The notes: generated from the sequence alone by a model not told the origin. Counted from the first letter of the stretch, positions 23,764 through 37,453 are shown. The stretch: DNA of 64,000 nucleotides from Gigaspora rosea (GCA_003550325.1 QKWP01000774.1:139148-203147); one strand, 5' to 3'. Program-made: numbers and translations.

Positions 23764-26700
23764 CTTATTATTAATGAAATAACGTTATCTATTCCCTATC
23801 TAAACTAAATCACATTTTTGCATCTATAGAGTATCTTCCTATCCTAACAAATTAACTACTATAATATTAAACTAAGAACTGCATTATGATCGTTGTTATT
23901 AACCTAAAAATGTAAAAAGTGAAAGATTAAACTTTGATAATTATCCGATAAATTTTTCATGAAATTTTAACTTGCTTATATAATTCAGTTTTTGCATGTG
24001 TAAATTGATCAAAGAATTCAGCCTTTAGTAATGATAATAAAACAGTGGCCGTGACAACGAGATTTGAATAATGTTACGTAAGAATATTTATTAACTAACG
24101 TTAAGAATAAAAATGCTAAAAAATGGATTGCTTCGTTTTCTATTTAATTTTTGTTTTATCTTTTTACAAAAAAAAAATCATTGCATGATGTGAATGCTAA
24201 ATATACTTTTTTTTAAATAAAATTATTTTTTTATAATTATTGAAAACAGTTATATCTCTTATATATTTTATGGTTTAAAATTAATTTTTTTAAAATTGCT
24301 CTCCACATTTGTAATGCAAAATGCATTACTTCATTCAATTCTAATAATTTACTTAAATCATCAATTTATATACGCGGCTTATGAATATTTTTAATAAATT
24401 ATCTAAATATAAAATTTTTTCATATAACTTATTTATTAAAGTTCTATAACGATAAAATTACATTTGCCTATGTTAAATTAATAATAATAAATATACTTGA
24501 AACAAAACTTAACTTACTTATCAAACCACTAAAGTACAGTTCATCTTAAAATTTTCTTAATGCAAATGTGGTTTTTGCCTCAACTACTGATACTTATGTA
24601 AAAGTATATAATAAGCATGAACTTCTAGCACGATCATTACCTACAGTAATAGTGCCCATGCATTTTATTTCAAATATCGATACAAAAGTTCAAAACAATT
24701 ATATTTTTACTCAAATAAAGCGCATGCATGCTTCAAAATAATGCTAGAGGCCGAAATAGCGCACAAATACGGTAAAGGTCTTTTTGCGAAAATAGTAACT
24801 TGAAAATCATGAATATCTAATAATCTAAGCCCATTAAGCTGACTTATATATGTTTGAGTCTCATCCTATAGAGAATGTAAGGAAAGTTATAATATTTAAC
24901 CGCGACATTGTCGTGTGTCAGTGCTCTCTCATTCAGTGATAGAACTATTGTGCATGTCTAGACAACAGATAATGCAATATGAAATTACAAAGAAGATAAA
25001 TTTAATGTGGAAGCACCCTATAGTAGATTTTGAATAATCAGATTTTCCAGAAAAACTATATGCTATGAGACATATTCATTATTCATTATAATTATTGGTT
25101 CCTGGGCTTAATCTTAACAATCAGCTCTTGACAATAAGTGGCAGTGGAAGATTTAGTTTTAATGGAGCCTCCATATCGAATAATTCGATCCAAATACATA
25201 TACCATTAGAGAAAGTAACTCAATCATTGTTAGCTTTCTCCCGGGACAAATTCTATATCCGTCACCAAACATTACAAATGAGTATTTTTGCCCAACCTTT
25301 TTATCTTTATCATTAAGATCATCTTTAATAAGACCATCAGCTGTTACGTTTAAATAACTTTCACTCTTATTATCAAGAAAAATCGATCGGGATCAAAGAT
25401 TTCTGTGCTAGACCAATAATCTTTATGTCGATGTAAGTTAACGATATCAAATTGAAACACTGTGCCAGCCGGTCCACCTATCTTGACAGGGTCGACTGGG
25501 TATCTTCCTAATAGATTTGCGACAGGACATATCCGGTCAACCTCTTTAATAATTGCTTCGCAATATTTTAGATTTGAGAAATCACTGTGTATTAACTGGA
25601 AAGAACTGTTTGGCAGAAATATTGAATCGATATCGGCAAGCATTTTTTGTTTGACTTCAGGATAATGGCATAAGTAGTAAGTTACAAAACTAAATAAATT
25701 AGTCTATAAATGAATGTAAGAATAACATACAGTAAACATGAAGAACATAAAATAAAATTAAATAAAAAATTAAGGATGAAATATCTTCTTACAGTATCTG
25801 TTCTGGCTAAGAAAGCATCTAAAATATTAGCTCTGATTCAATATCGGTCATAGGTGGAAATATTTCTTCTTCAACATCCTTTTTGTAATTGACATCCCGT
25901 TCAGTATTAGCAATAATTAAAGAAGTTAACATATCATTTTTTAGATCTTTACTCTGCATCACTTCTATTTTTTGTCTTCTTTTTTTTTAATAATTTTATC
26001 TAACCTTTCAAACAAGAAATTCGATATTTTAATATTTCTTTTGCTTTACCTCTAATAAATGGGACATAATGCCGTACAAATAGACCCAGAAATACAAAAA
26101 ATGTCATGCCTGTAATAAATTAATTAATCCCTTTAACAAATCTATCAGAATCTTCGATTAATGCATTAGGGTATAATGTTTTTATAAGACTTAAAGTATT
26201 ATAATATGACCCCATCGAATAAGAACGTTCACCAGTGGTTACAACTACAATCATGTAATTAGTGAATCTATTGACCCATTTTGAGAAATCAGTCTCCAAT
26301 GACTATCCTTTACCATTACTATTAGCTGAACCTAGAGACTTCCAATATCCTTCTAACTCTTCAAACAACAACTTTGTCCATTTAACTGCTTTATTATTAA
26401 AGCTGATTGATAAGATTGCTCAGCTAAAAAATTGATGACAAAATTTCCAACTTTTGAAATCATTATTATTTGCTAATCCTCTTCCAGCTGTACTAAATTC
26501 TTTCATCCCTTGAGAAAATGGTGCTCTTGGCATAAATTTTGCATGTTTTGTTGAATTATTAAAAATTTTTCGATATATTTTGGATGTGAAAGTACAATTC
26601 TTTGGAAACCATAAAGTGGAATTTCATAGATATCACCATATTTTTTGTGAGTGAGACGAATAATTGTTTGAGATCACCCCTAAAGCAATATGCACATTCT

Positions 26701-27102
26701 ATAATTGGAAGGAGAAAAGGACCTGGTAATTTATTTGGGCGAGTAAAATATTTGTAGTAAAATTGGATGACATAAAAAAGAAAGAAAAGAACGACTAAGT
26801 AAAAGTAATCGACAAAAATTGAGATGTTCAAAGTATTTATATAATGACATTTTTATAAAATATGATTATTTAATTTTTCTCATAAGATAGATTAAAAGCT
26901 CAAATACAGTATTTAATGTTTAACATTTTATTTCAAGATAACAAAACTTTCTGAATTAAAAATGTTTAAACCTCTATTTTTAATTTAGGTGACGGTCAAA
27001 AAATAATTGTATATTTATTGTGTGATGAATTCAGATCATACATACGTACGTACTGTACTTTATCTGTTATATGTATGTTTGCGTAATTAAAATTATGAAG
27101 AT
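23764..27102. repeat. Segmental duplication, copy A
   Basis: The whole stretch aligns with 49975-53294 in the same orientation, including non-coding 3' flank (GCATCTATAGAGTATCTTCC, ATTATCCGATAAATTTTTCA), the P450 gene, and 5' flank up to AAATTAAAATTATGAAGAT-type sequence. On the right, copy A goes on into sequence shared with the third P450 locus (33.3-33.7 kb), whereas copy B is cut off there. Confidence 0.8.
25092..26850 (-). pseudogene. Cytochrome P450 pseudogene (copy A)
   Basis: The ATG (26850) and stop (25092) match those of the intact-looking copy B. A one-base insertion directly after the N-terminal MSLYKYFEHLNF segment shifts the frame. Further breaks occur around 26640 and through the central part. 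Still readable are the membrane anchor (around VVLFFLFYVIQFYYKYF), the NKLPGP hinge, an ExxR motif (EVDR), DPDRF, and the haem loop FGDGYRICPG, with D in place of a G. The codon that is TGA in copy B is still AGA (Arg) here. The intron lies at the same place as in copy B. Confidence 0.75.
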
Positions 27103-27706
27103 TGATGATGCCAATTGGCATTATTTGTCTTTCAAAATTTTTTTGCAGTATGTATGTCGTCAATTGGTTCTAGTTCAGAATTTAAATACAAAAGTTTTAT
27201 TAAGGTTAGAGTGGGGCCTACAGTATTTGGTAAGGTCAACAAGGAGTAGTTTTAGGTTTTCGGACAGATAATTTTAGGACTAATCGAAAATATGTCACAT
27301 TACATGAATCACGTCTGATGCTCAAATCGCATGATATTTAACAATGCCATAGATTTATCACGTTATTCGAAAGGTTGAATTTTAATTAGTATAAATTTTT
27401 GGAATTTAGGATTTATTTAAAAAACTTAGACATCCGAAATAGGTTTAAAAATTTTAGGACAGTCTGAAAATCAACTTTAGTATGTGTATTATGGTATAGG
27501 CGGAATTATAATGATTTTAATATGACGCGGATATTAACTTGACGCAAACTTTAAAATGTGAGTTCAATAATCTACAAAGAAAAAATGTTCTTGAAAAAGC
27601 ATGGACCTATCGATGTCTGATGTTAAATTTCCCATCGAGATTTCACCATCTTTTATGCAATCAAAAAAAAAACATTTCAGTGTATTCAGAAAAGGGACAT
27701 CAAAAT

Positions 27707-27815
27707 AAAGGTTGGAACCGGTTTTAAATATTCGTGTTTATTTCGATTTTATCATACCAAAATTTATTATTGATGTGATAAACCTGAATATTTAAACCCG
27801 GTTCCAACCTATAGA
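27707..27815. mobile_element. Small palindromic MITE with GGTTGGAACCGG ends
   Basis: AGGTTGGAACCGGTTTTAAA on the left pairs with TTTAAACCCGGTTCCAACCT on the right around a loop of about 50 bp. No coding content. Confidence 0.7.
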
Positions 27816-28216
27816 CAATCTAACAATAGATGAAGCCAGTGTATAACCTTGGTATAACTGATCATAGTGCATTATATTCCCTATGAATTGATTTATTTTT
27901 ATTTACATAAATGCATGTTCGTAATCGATAGCTCATATAACGCCTACCAACAAATGAACATCGATAGTAAACATGTCAAGTAAGCATAATTTTAAAAACA
28001 TTACCAAAATTAGCTGATTATACAAATACTTTTTGAGCTCAAAGCAGTGTTTATGTTGAATAGATCAAATACAGTAGATTAATTGAGATACATAAATTCG
28101 AATTATTAAATAAAGGGGAATCACCTAAATTATTTAATTGATTCTCACAATTTGGTTTTGTGTTTATACTCGAATTTATAAAGTTTAATTTTTAGCTCTA
28201 GAAAAAATAAATGAAT

Positions 28217-28245
28217 ACAATAAAATAAAATAAAATAAAATAAAT
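28217..28245. repeat. (AAAAT)n microsatellite
   Basis: Five to six perfect AATAA/AAAAT units in a row. Confidence 0.85.
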
Positions 28246-29670
28246 AGTTTTAATATATGAAATTAATATATTCTATTATCTACAAAGTTTGATCTTTATT
28301 AGAAATGAGAAAAGTAAACTGAGAAAAAATATAATGAGGAAAGAAAAAGTAAAATAAAAAAGAATGGGCTTTTACGCATTTTAACAAGTTAACAAGAATA
28401 TATAATTACTAATTACTTTCCCATACCTCTGACAGTGCTACTAAAGTGATAAAATGTTGCAAGTAGAACATCCGTTTACATCCGTTTGTAGGTTTGATTA
28501 AGTAATCTTAAAAGAATTACACAGATAGAATTTGATCCTTGAGCTACCGATAATGTTGAGATAATAACCGAAAATTGCAACAAACGTAAAACTTATAATA
28601 CAGATCAAGTTTTTTTTGTAAGCATATGCTTAAGATTTGTTAACTGGAAGTATTTTTCCTTACTAATGCATTTAAATAAAATTTATAAGCAAACAAGAAC
28701 TTCTTATTCAAAGAAAAAAAAAAGTCGCTAAATGTTTCCACTTGTCTTTATACGTACCTACAACACTGTAAAAAAATTTAAGTTCATAATTGAACCATTA
28801 TTGATTGTATTCTAAAAGAAAAAAGGTTTATGAGTTCAACAAATTTTGTTTCACGAAAGCAATTTGGTTAAAAATTTTGAGTTCAAAGTTCTCAGATAGT
28901 AATTTTAAAAATAATTTTGCAAAAAATTGAGTTCAATTTTTTCAATATTTTCACAAAGCATTTGGAGAAATTTTAAAATTTATTTTCGGTAAAATAATTT
29001 GACAATTAAAAATCGGTAGCAATATTTTGACTGCAATAAACAATGTATTCATTACAATTTCTTTTTTTTTTTTTTTTGATTTTGTGAGACAGCATAATTT
29101 GCTTTGTCCAATCAGAAATGTTGGCAATTAGGACTCTCATTACGAAACACAGTAACTTTCTATCTGGCAATAAAATTTAATAAGCGAGCCTCTGAGTTCT
29201 GAAAGAAGTATCACAAATAACCATGGAAGCAATCATAATTTCGCAACCTTTGGATTTTATTTAACTTATTTAACTCTAACGTATGCAATATTAACTATCA
29301 AATATGCAATTTATTAATTTTCATTTGTATTCCCAATCGTATTTCACGAAAAAAAAAACAACAGTATTGAATCTTTTTATTAGATAATTGTTATATAGTC
29401 TTAAAGTCTTGCTTGCAAATGGCGTATAGTACAGATCCTATCTACCTATAACATCGTTTTGTCAATAAGCAAGATTCCTTTCGGATCGGATCGATGCTAC
29501 ATACAAACTTTAATTAGTTTAATGCATCAGTGAACACTCCATTCAGCTAAACCACATGTCCAAACCCAGCCTACGAATACCTGGTATGTTGGTCGTCGAT
29601 ATGATAATAATACAGATATTATGAGTATAGCCTTTTTTCCTTAAATGTGAATATTTTTACTGTCTTCTGT

Positions 29671-29748
29671 TTTGCAAAAGTTTAATATCTGGTTCACAGT
29701 TAGTTAATTTTTGCAAAAGTTTAATATCTGGTTCATAGTTAGTTAATT
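29671..29748. repeat. 39-bp tandem duplication
   Basis: Two nearly identical copies start TTTGCAAAAGTTTAATATCT and end AGTTAATT, with period 39 and one visible substitution. Confidence 0.85.
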
Positions 29749-29856
29749 TTTACTATATTTTAGATTTTATGTTTGATATTTTCTCTGTTATAATTTAATA
29801 GTCAAGGGCACAAAAATTTGTCTGATCTAATAGTTGTAATATTTGCCTTTTGTTTC

Positions 29857-29857
29857 T

Positions 29858-29892
<35 letters not shown>
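29857..29892. repeat. Poly-T next to poly-A
   Basis: 21 T followed directly by 15 A: a perfect low-complexity hairpin. Confidence 0.9.
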
Positions 29893-31379
29893 CACTTCCA
29901 AAAAAATTAAAGACCTCTAAAATTTGAAAGCTTTCAGAAAGGCTTAGTTCACAAATTATGTGACAGTGCCTTCGATTGTTGATTACGCTGGTGCTTTTCT
30001 TGAAGGGCTAGAGCCTGCATATTAAATTTATTGGATACTCGAATTATTTCTTCAGCCAAATGGTTAGCATTTGATCCATAGGATTAAAAATAATTGACCA
30101 TAATAGATATATATATTGTTGATATTAATTCTGCAGGTGGAAACTATACGATTTATAGTTAAAACATGGTGAGTTGGCGTACGATTTACTGGCAAAAGGA
30201 TGCAAAGAAAAAGAAGGAATTTTTTTTTGAGTCAATAATAACTTGGATTCAAATTTTTCTTTGTTAATTCTGATTTTTATTATTAAGAAATATTCTGGTT
30301 TGCTTTAAATTTTCACGAATACGGACCGAGGGGTGATAATTGATCCTAAAATTTATATTCGTTGATCGAACTCCTCAAAATCGATTTAGAATTATCGATC
30401 CCAAAGATATTATTAGTCCCACTTGACCAACCAAATTTTGCTCAAGTTAATAGCAAAATTTTTTAGGTTGACTACGGTACTCTGGTATTCTATACTCCTA
30501 TACTTGAAATTTAAACTACTGTTTTGTTTAGTATTGTTGAGTAATATTATTGAGCAATATAAAGTTATCATTATCGTCGATGCTACCCATTCGATCAATC
30601 AGTATGCAGAATAAGATGTGAAAATCTTTTTTTTTAAAAAAATTTTTTTTTAATATTGTCCGTTTTTGACCTTTTTAACACTATCCTAACTTTAATTTCT
30701 GTTTTTTTTTTTATTTTTTTTTTGATCCGATTATAGAGTAATGTAGTGATATTTATATGAATTAAGTTTAAACATCAAAATAATAAACCACTAAGTATAA
30801 TTTATGCGTTTAAAGCTTTATCTTATAATGTTTAATAATAAACACATCGGCATTTTCCGTTGCAAATAACGTTAAAGTCGATAACCCTCTAAACATTAGA
30901 GTTAGAGAGAAAATTAAAAAAAGATAGCTCTTCATATAAATAATAATTGTCAAGATTATATATGGAAAATCTATGCGAGAGAAAATAATAGGCATGACAA
31001 CTTTATCAATTAGCATGCCATGAACAATTGACTCAAGTTTATGTCTAAAGGTCTTTTTCAAAGTATTAATTTGAGTGTTTTAAATATTTAATAAGTTCAT
31101 GAAGCTAGTGGGAGTTATACTATACCACCAACGATTATATGATGTCGATATCATTGATATTTAAGCCTCGCTATTGAATGCATGAATGTATTCAACCACC
31201 ACATACATCGTGTGTGTTGGTATTCTATCTCGTTTAACCGTAAAGCTATTCCCATATGCCTAATGTAATAATGATACAGTATAAAAGCCTACAATGAAAA
31301 TAAATATACTGTGGAAACAACAAATAATATATTCTGAATAATCAACATCTTTTAATGGAGAATATATGCTATGTAACAG

Positions 31380-33139
31380 ATTCATTTAGGTTTGATTCTA
31401 ATACAATGGAAGATTTAGTTATTAATGGAACTTCCATATCGATTAATTCGATATCATACATAAATCATAAGAGAAAGTAACTCATTCATAGCTAGCTTTC
31501 TCTCGGGACAAATTCTCATTCCGCCACCAAACATAATAAATGAATATTTTTGCCCAACTTTTTTGATATTCTTTGATCATCTTCCAAGATCATCATCTTT
31601 TACGTTTAAATACTTTCATTCTTATTATTCCACTTTTTTTTGTGTAATTATGTTTTTGGCTTTGGTGGTCACTTTTAAATTGAGAACATTTACAAAATTT
31701 AAGATGTTCTCTATTAAATTTTTTTTAAAATCTTCTTTGCCATCAAGAAATTCAAGCCAAAAAAAAGTCAAGCAGGATCAAAAGTTTCTGGGTTAAGCCA
31801 ATATTCTTTTTGTCTATACTTATAAGTTAACCATATCAAATTGAAACATCGTGCCAACTGGCCATTGACATTTATAGGCTCGATTAAATATCTTCCTATA
31901 GATTAGCAACAGGACATACCTGGTCAACTTCTTTAATAATTACTTCGCAGTATTTTATCTTTGAGAGATCACTGTGTATTAATTAGAATGAACTATTTGG
32001 AGGAAATATTGAATAAATCTCGACAAGCATTTGTTGTTTTATTTCAAGATAATGCCATAAATAGTAAGTTAAAAAACTGAATAAGTCAGTCTATAATGAC
32101 TGTAAGAATAATATATAGTAAACATGTAAACATAAAGTAAAATTAAATAAAAAAAACAAAGGTTGAAATATTGTCTTACTGTATTTGTTCTGGTTAAGAA
32201 AGCGCTTAACATGTAAGCTCTGATTTAAATATCGGGAATAGGTCATCTCCAACAGCCTTTTCGTAAATGACATTTCATTCAGTATTAGCAATGTTTAAAG
32301 AAGTTAACATGTCATTTTTTAGATTTTTATTCTGCATCATTTTATTTCTTCTCTCCTCTTTTTACTTAATAGAACATAATGTCGTATAAATGGACCCAGT
32401 AATACAAAAGTGCTAAGCCCCTCAATCCCTATAACAAATCTATCCGAATTTTCGATTAATGCATCTGAATACGATTCTTTTATAGGACTTAGTTTATTAT
32501 AATATGATCCGATCAATAAGACGTTCACTAGTGGTTAACATTACAATCATGTCATTAGTGAATCTATAGATCAATTTTGAAAAATCAGTCTCCAATGACC
32601 ATCTTTTATCATCATTAATAGTTGAATCGAGAGATTTCCAATATTCTTCTAACTTTTCAAAAATAACATTATCTATTTAATTGCTTCATTATTTAAATTA
32701 TGTGATAAGATTGCTCGGTTAAATAATTGATGATCAAATTTCCAACTTTTAAAATCATCATTACTTAATAATCCTTTTCCAGAATTTCTAAGTTCTTTCA
32801 GCCCTTAAGAAAATAGTGCTTTTGGCATAAATATTGCATGTTTTATTTGAATTATTAAAAAATTTTTCAATGTATTATGGACTCGAAAGTACAATTCTTC
32901 AGAGGCCACCAAGTTGAAAATTAATAAATATCACCATATTTTTTATTGAACGAGATGTATAATTGTTCTGTATCACCCTAAAACTATATGTACATTCTAT
33001 AAATGGAAAAGGAAAATGACCTTGTAATTTATTTGGGCAAGTAAGATACTTGTAGTAAAATTTAAAAAAGAAAGATAAAAATGACCAGGTGAAAGTAATC
33101 GACAAAATTAAGATTTTCAAACTATTTAAGTAAAGACAT
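31380..33139 (-). pseudogene. Cytochrome P450 pseudogene (copy C), most degraded
   Basis: The minus strand from the ATG at 33139 runs parallel to copies A and B. A stop appears within the first ten codons, followed by frameshifts. The hinge has become CPNKLQGHFPFP. The I-helix region (near 32200) and intron with its GTAAGA donor are still visible. The final codons around the normal stop are deleted (about 31389). ExxR and haem-loop segments are only partly preserved. It is clearly older than copies A and B. Confidence 0.7.
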
Positions 33140-33299
33140 TACTTATAAAATAGGATTATTTAAAAAAATTTTTTTCTCATAAGATGGGATTAAAAGATCA
33201 AATTCAAGAATATCTATTTAATCATTTATTCTTTTTATTTTAAGATAACAAGCTTACTGAATTAAACCCTTTGTTCTGGCATAACTAAGACTATGAAAA

Positions 33300-33615
33300 T
33301 CGATTATGCTACATAAAATTGATTTATTTCATGCGAACCTTTACCCTATAAAGGAATTATAGGTATTTTTAGTATATTCTGTATTACATACGGAATTCGC
33401 TTCAAATTCCGTATTTTACATACGGGATACGCCCGGGAAAATGATATGGAATCTATAAAAAAAATGAAATAAATTCCTTATGATATTCCGTATATAATAT
33501 ATAGAATTTGCGATGAATTGCGTCTTAATGCAGAATCATACTAAGAATTCCTTATAGTCCATTTAAAATTCCGTAAAACGTTTTCATAGGGTTATTAGGG
33601 TTAGTTTTGAGTGTT
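33300..33615. repeat. Insert with iterated ATTCCGTAT words upstream of P450 copy C
   Basis: ATTCCGTAT and its complement ATACGGAAT recur several times. CCCTATAAAGGAATTATAG on the left faces CTAAGAATTCCTTATAG and ATAGGG on the right. The corresponding interval upstream of copy A lacks this sequence, so it is probably an inserted element. Borders are uncertain. Confidence 0.4.
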
Positions 33616-33974
33616 ACAGTATTAATGGAATTATACTGATTAATATGGCGAATATTTTAATTTGACCCAAACTTAAAATATGAGAGACTAATAATTTGTT
33701 CCTTTGAAAAAGCATGAACTATCATCTTAGAAATTCATATATTTAGATAGAATAGAATATTTAACATTAATGTGTGTGAACCATAGTTTCCTGTTCTCAA
33801 GCACCTTAATCGATGGTTCAAAAAATAAATAATAAATAATATCGCAACTTGATAAAGTTTTTTACGCAATTCAAAATTTTTAATTAGTAAAGAATTTTGT
33901 GGTTTACATTTAACTTACAACCATTTTACAACTAGCTACCTTCTTTTTATCTCTGGTTTGAAAAGTTTGCAATT

Positions 33975-34210
33975 ACCGTAAAGTCCTGAATATAAGCAAC
34001 CCCTGAAAATAAGCAATACCCGCATTTTGAAATCAAAATATTTGGAAAATAAAATAAGCGGCCCCTCTAAAATTGTTAAATACAATAAAATTTAGAATAA
34101 GATGGGCCAATAGAATTGAATATTTCAAAGTTACTGAATTTAAGCAACCCTTTTAAAATATTCAGCTAAAATAGGTGGGTTAGAGGGTTGATTATTTTCG
34201 GGGATTTCAA
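33975..34210. mobile_element. MITE with CTGAATATAAGCAACCC ends
   Basis: AAGTCCTGAATATAAGCAAC on the left, directly followed by a second CCCTGAAAATAAGCAA, faces GGGTTGATTATTTTCGGGGA on the right. Internal AAGCGGCCCC and AAGCAACCC repeat the end motif. Non-coding. Confidence 0.6.
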
Positions 34211-34737
34211 TTATTACATCATTAATTGAATTCACTTTTTTTTTAATAAGGATAATTTAATCATAATTGGTAATTGTTTATGCATAATATAATTTAATTG
34301 CAATTAATTTTTGATTTCAGCAACTTGATTTGAAGAATGAAACCGAAATATATAAAATGTTTAAAAATTAAAGGCACAAGCAAAAATTTTCAGTATACAG
34401 TATAATTAAGTTAAATCAGCATGATTAATTTTAAGATGCACAAACAAGTTATTTTCACAGGCTAGTATTTCTTTCTAGCACATACAACATTACAAAAAGT
34501 TGATATATAAACAAAATTATCAACATTTCCTAATTATAATTTAAATGAAATCTTTAGTGTTATAAATCATCAAAATTTTTCAGATTCTGATACGCAGTAT
34601 TCTCTCATGACGGCTTTCACTGTTGATAGGGGTTATTTAGCAATTTTTTGGCTATACACAAGAAATTAATAACAATTCATTATCAAATGACAAGCTTTGT
34701 GCGGGTTTACTGTATTTATATCCTACAACCAAATGGA
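34211..34737. other. No gene seen
   Basis: AT-rich non-coding DNA between two repeats. Confidence 0.5.
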
Positions 34738-35145
34738 AAACATATCAGCCGACTTTGTTTTACCCTAAATCAACCAATCATAATTAAGGATTATAAAAAA
34801 TTTTATGCTTAAAATTTTTACCAAGCGAATTTCATAAAAACGACCTTTTTAACTAATTTTGTGCTCCTAATTAAATATGTAGAAAATTACAAGATTTATA
34901 TATTTCATTATAGGCCAAAAGTAAGATAAAAGGCCTTTTTTTGAAATTTGTTTCTGAATTTACTCTTGATAGTTATAAACCCATCAAACAATGATTAATC
35001 CATCATAAAACACCCGAATATGTCAACAAATGGTAAAAATACCTCTTTTTACAGCTTAGCATAACTGTTTATTAAATGGGTTTGTTTTTTTTTTTTATCT
35101 TGTCAAGATGCTAAAAAAGCTCTTTTGTTAGTTGTTTAATAGTTC
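34738..35145 (-). pseudogene. Second copy of the repeated coding fragment
   Basis: DNA similarity to 9355-9760 is moderate but collinear. The minus-strand reading recovers MLSCKKRYFYHLLTYSGVL, then LSRVNSETNFKK with internal stops. It matches the protein of the 9.6-kb copy better than the DNA match alone would require. Function unknown. Confidence 0.4.
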
Positions 35146-35439
35146 CGGTTGCTAAAACAAAAGCTTTGTGTAGATTTTACCGATATGATAATTTAACTGA
35201 TTCTGACAAACGATTGGTGCTTATTGTAACTATTATTTCGGGAGAGAGTCTAATAGTTACGAAAAATTATATGGCTTAGATTTGTGATGGAAGTTGGGAC
35301 AGTGTTACACTCAAACCACCTCCCCTATGAAAACTCGATAACGGAATTGTATGCGGGTAAGCACGGGTTTCATAATCACTGCACGGAAACTGATCGTCCA
35401 TAAAATTTAATACACGTTATCACACGAAAAATTGAAATC

Positions 35440-35735
35440 CGTGCACTATCGTGCATAGCATTATATCCATATATTGACGTGCATTAATCATAATGATCAC
35501 ATAATTTCCGTGCACTAACGTGCACAATCATTAAGATTCTTAACGATCATAATTTTCGTGCACTGATGTGCACAATCGTTAATTCGTGCACTAACGTGCG
35601 CAATCGTTAAGATTCTTAACGATCATAATTATAATTTTCGCGGTCTGACGTGCATAATCGTTAAGATTCTTAACGATCAAATTTCAGTGTACTGTCGTCA
35701 CGATCATCACAATCGTTAAGATTCCTTACCGATCA
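35440..35735. repeat. Array of palindromic units (GTGCAC and ATCGTTAAGA-T-TCTTAACGA)
   Basis: Four copies of a near-perfect palindrome with half-site ATCGTTAAGA lie at 35527-35547, 35603-35623, 35657-35677 and 35712-35733. Each is preceded by CGTGCAC(T)...(A)CGTGCAC-like half sites that are themselves inverted. A weaker start extends to about 35400. Copies degrade towards the right end. Confidence 0.75.
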
Positions 35736-35759
35736 ATTTTAACGATCATAAAAACTTGT

Positions 35760-36931
35760 CCAGTACTAAATATTATGTTTTTTTGGTATATAATTATTTA
35801 TTGTTTTAATTTTTGAAATAAAGATAAGTAAAATTGGTAAATTATTATCAAAAATACAATTTGCTCATCCTTATTTGAAAAATTTAAAAATTAAAAAAAA
35901 GAAATATTATATTTATAACACCATGTTATATAATACTCTATAAAACAAATTATGTTATAATTATAGTTAGGGTTAGAGTTAAAGGTTGAATTAGATTAAG
36001 TACTAGTTCACAAGTGATTAATAGTAGTATCATAATAGCATTATCCCTTAAACTATAATCCAAGCAAATTTGTCTAGATTTTTTTTTTATAAATATTACA
36101 ATTTTTTTAAATAAAATAAAAATTTATTAAGAATATAGGGTATACTTTATTTATAGAATATTTTTTTAAAAATATATTTATAAACTTTATTATGAAAATT
36201 TTTTAAAATTATTAATAACTTTAAAGCAATAAAAGTTTAAAGTTTTTATTTTAAAAAATTTTTTTTTATTGTTAATAATCCTGTCTTTATTATATATCAG
36301 ATGTGGTGATTTTAGTGATTGTACCCAGGTAGAACCTGCTATTGTGTGACATAGTAATTTATCTGGATATCCGGGTAATTTAATAGTAACCGGGTAGAGG
36401 TTTTCCCAACGGGTACAATCTCTAGGTGATTTTACACCTATAGATATTTCTGCCTATAATTCTCCAATTTTAATAATAAAGACTCATCTGGTTACTGAAG
36501 TACCTATCTGTGATTATTGCAACAACAATTTATCTCCCTAGAGGGCCTTCAACTTTTTGGAGGTTCCGTCTCCAGTTCACCGATTGGAAGTTGTTAACCT
36601 ATCAAGTTTACTAACTTTTTTCTAATCTACCCTACCTAGCCTCTAGGATAAGGAGTATTTACATCCATATCACAAATAAAAAGAATATGCGAGAGAAAGA
36701 AAAGGAGATAAAAGAAAGGGGGAAAAAGCCTACAACACCTAAATGTGAACCAAAACAAACAAAACAGAAAAAAGAGAAAAGAAAGAGAAGCCAAAAAAAA
36801 GAAGTAAAATTAAAAAGGGATAAACTATTGTTTAAAATTACATAATACTCTTAAATCTAGCTCTACTCTAAATTTAGTTCATATTATATTTATCATTATC
36901 TTCGGGGTAGAGTTAGCCCTGCAAGAATTTT
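35760..36931. other. No intact gene seen
   Basis: AT-rich to 36290, then a more balanced stretch to 36660. There one frame reads TEVPICDYCNNNLSP before a stop (about 36495-36540), with two cysteine pairs but no continuation. An A/G-rich tract follows at 36680-36830. No gene supported. Confidence 0.45.
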
Positions 36932-37453
36932 CTAGAAAAAACCTTCAAAACTGAAACCGTTGCCAGTCTTCAGCCTACACGTGGCAGAACGTGATTTCTC
37001 GTGACTTCGTTCCCAATTCAGAATTGTAAACAATGCCGATCTTTTGGGGGGTAAGCTGGATTTCCCACTTTTACATCGGCAAAAATATTTCCTAAAAAAA
37101 ACCTGAGAAAAGTGAGAATATGGTAGTGGAGTTTGGTTCATGTCCTTTAGATTTTCCAAGGAGTATAGTGAAAAACTCATTTGCTGTTCTCCATTAAGCC
37201 TTATACAAAAAACTTTGTTGACGAAAGACTTCTTTCTCCAAAATTTTGTATACAAGGGCGCCACCTCATGCCAGTTATTTTGTATACTAATGCTTTTGGT
37301 TTGCATGCCAAATATATATAGGAGTCCCCAAAGGCGATAGACCAGAAACCCTTGGTTAACCTGCATAAAAACCGTTATTTTGTATTGTTTCTTCATGCAG
37401 CTCCAACATATTCTTTGTTTTCGTATGTGTGAAAATCCGGTACAAGTGATCAT
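36932..37453 (-). pseudogene. Possible decayed coding region, unknown
   Basis: A 173-codon minus-strand frame is open and the base composition is less AT-rich than the neighbourhood. The frame shifted by one base reads more protein-like, with pieces such as PLGTPIYIWHANQKH and NEFFTILLGKSKGHEP, but has about four stops. Either frame could be the remnant. I recognise no family, so coding status is doubtful. Confidence 0.3.

Larger units (their letters stand above)
27103..31080. other. Intergenic, AT-rich, no intact gene seen
   Basis: About 4 kb. From 27480 to 27640 the DNA resembles 33600-33760, so the upstream flank of P450 copies A and C is shared. The rest holds simple repeats and AT-rich DNA listed separately. 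Short ORFs at 27539, 30413/30423 and 30810-31061 show no recognisable product. Confidence 0.5.

Noticed and set aside
30810..31061. 83-codon hydrophobic minus-strand ORF
   Set aside because: AT-rich composition gives I/F/L-rich frames; no start context, domain or conservation in the other P450 flanks.
35440..35735. CRISPR-like array
   Set aside because: Units are palindromic satellites with conserved rather than unique spacers, in a eukaryotic context.
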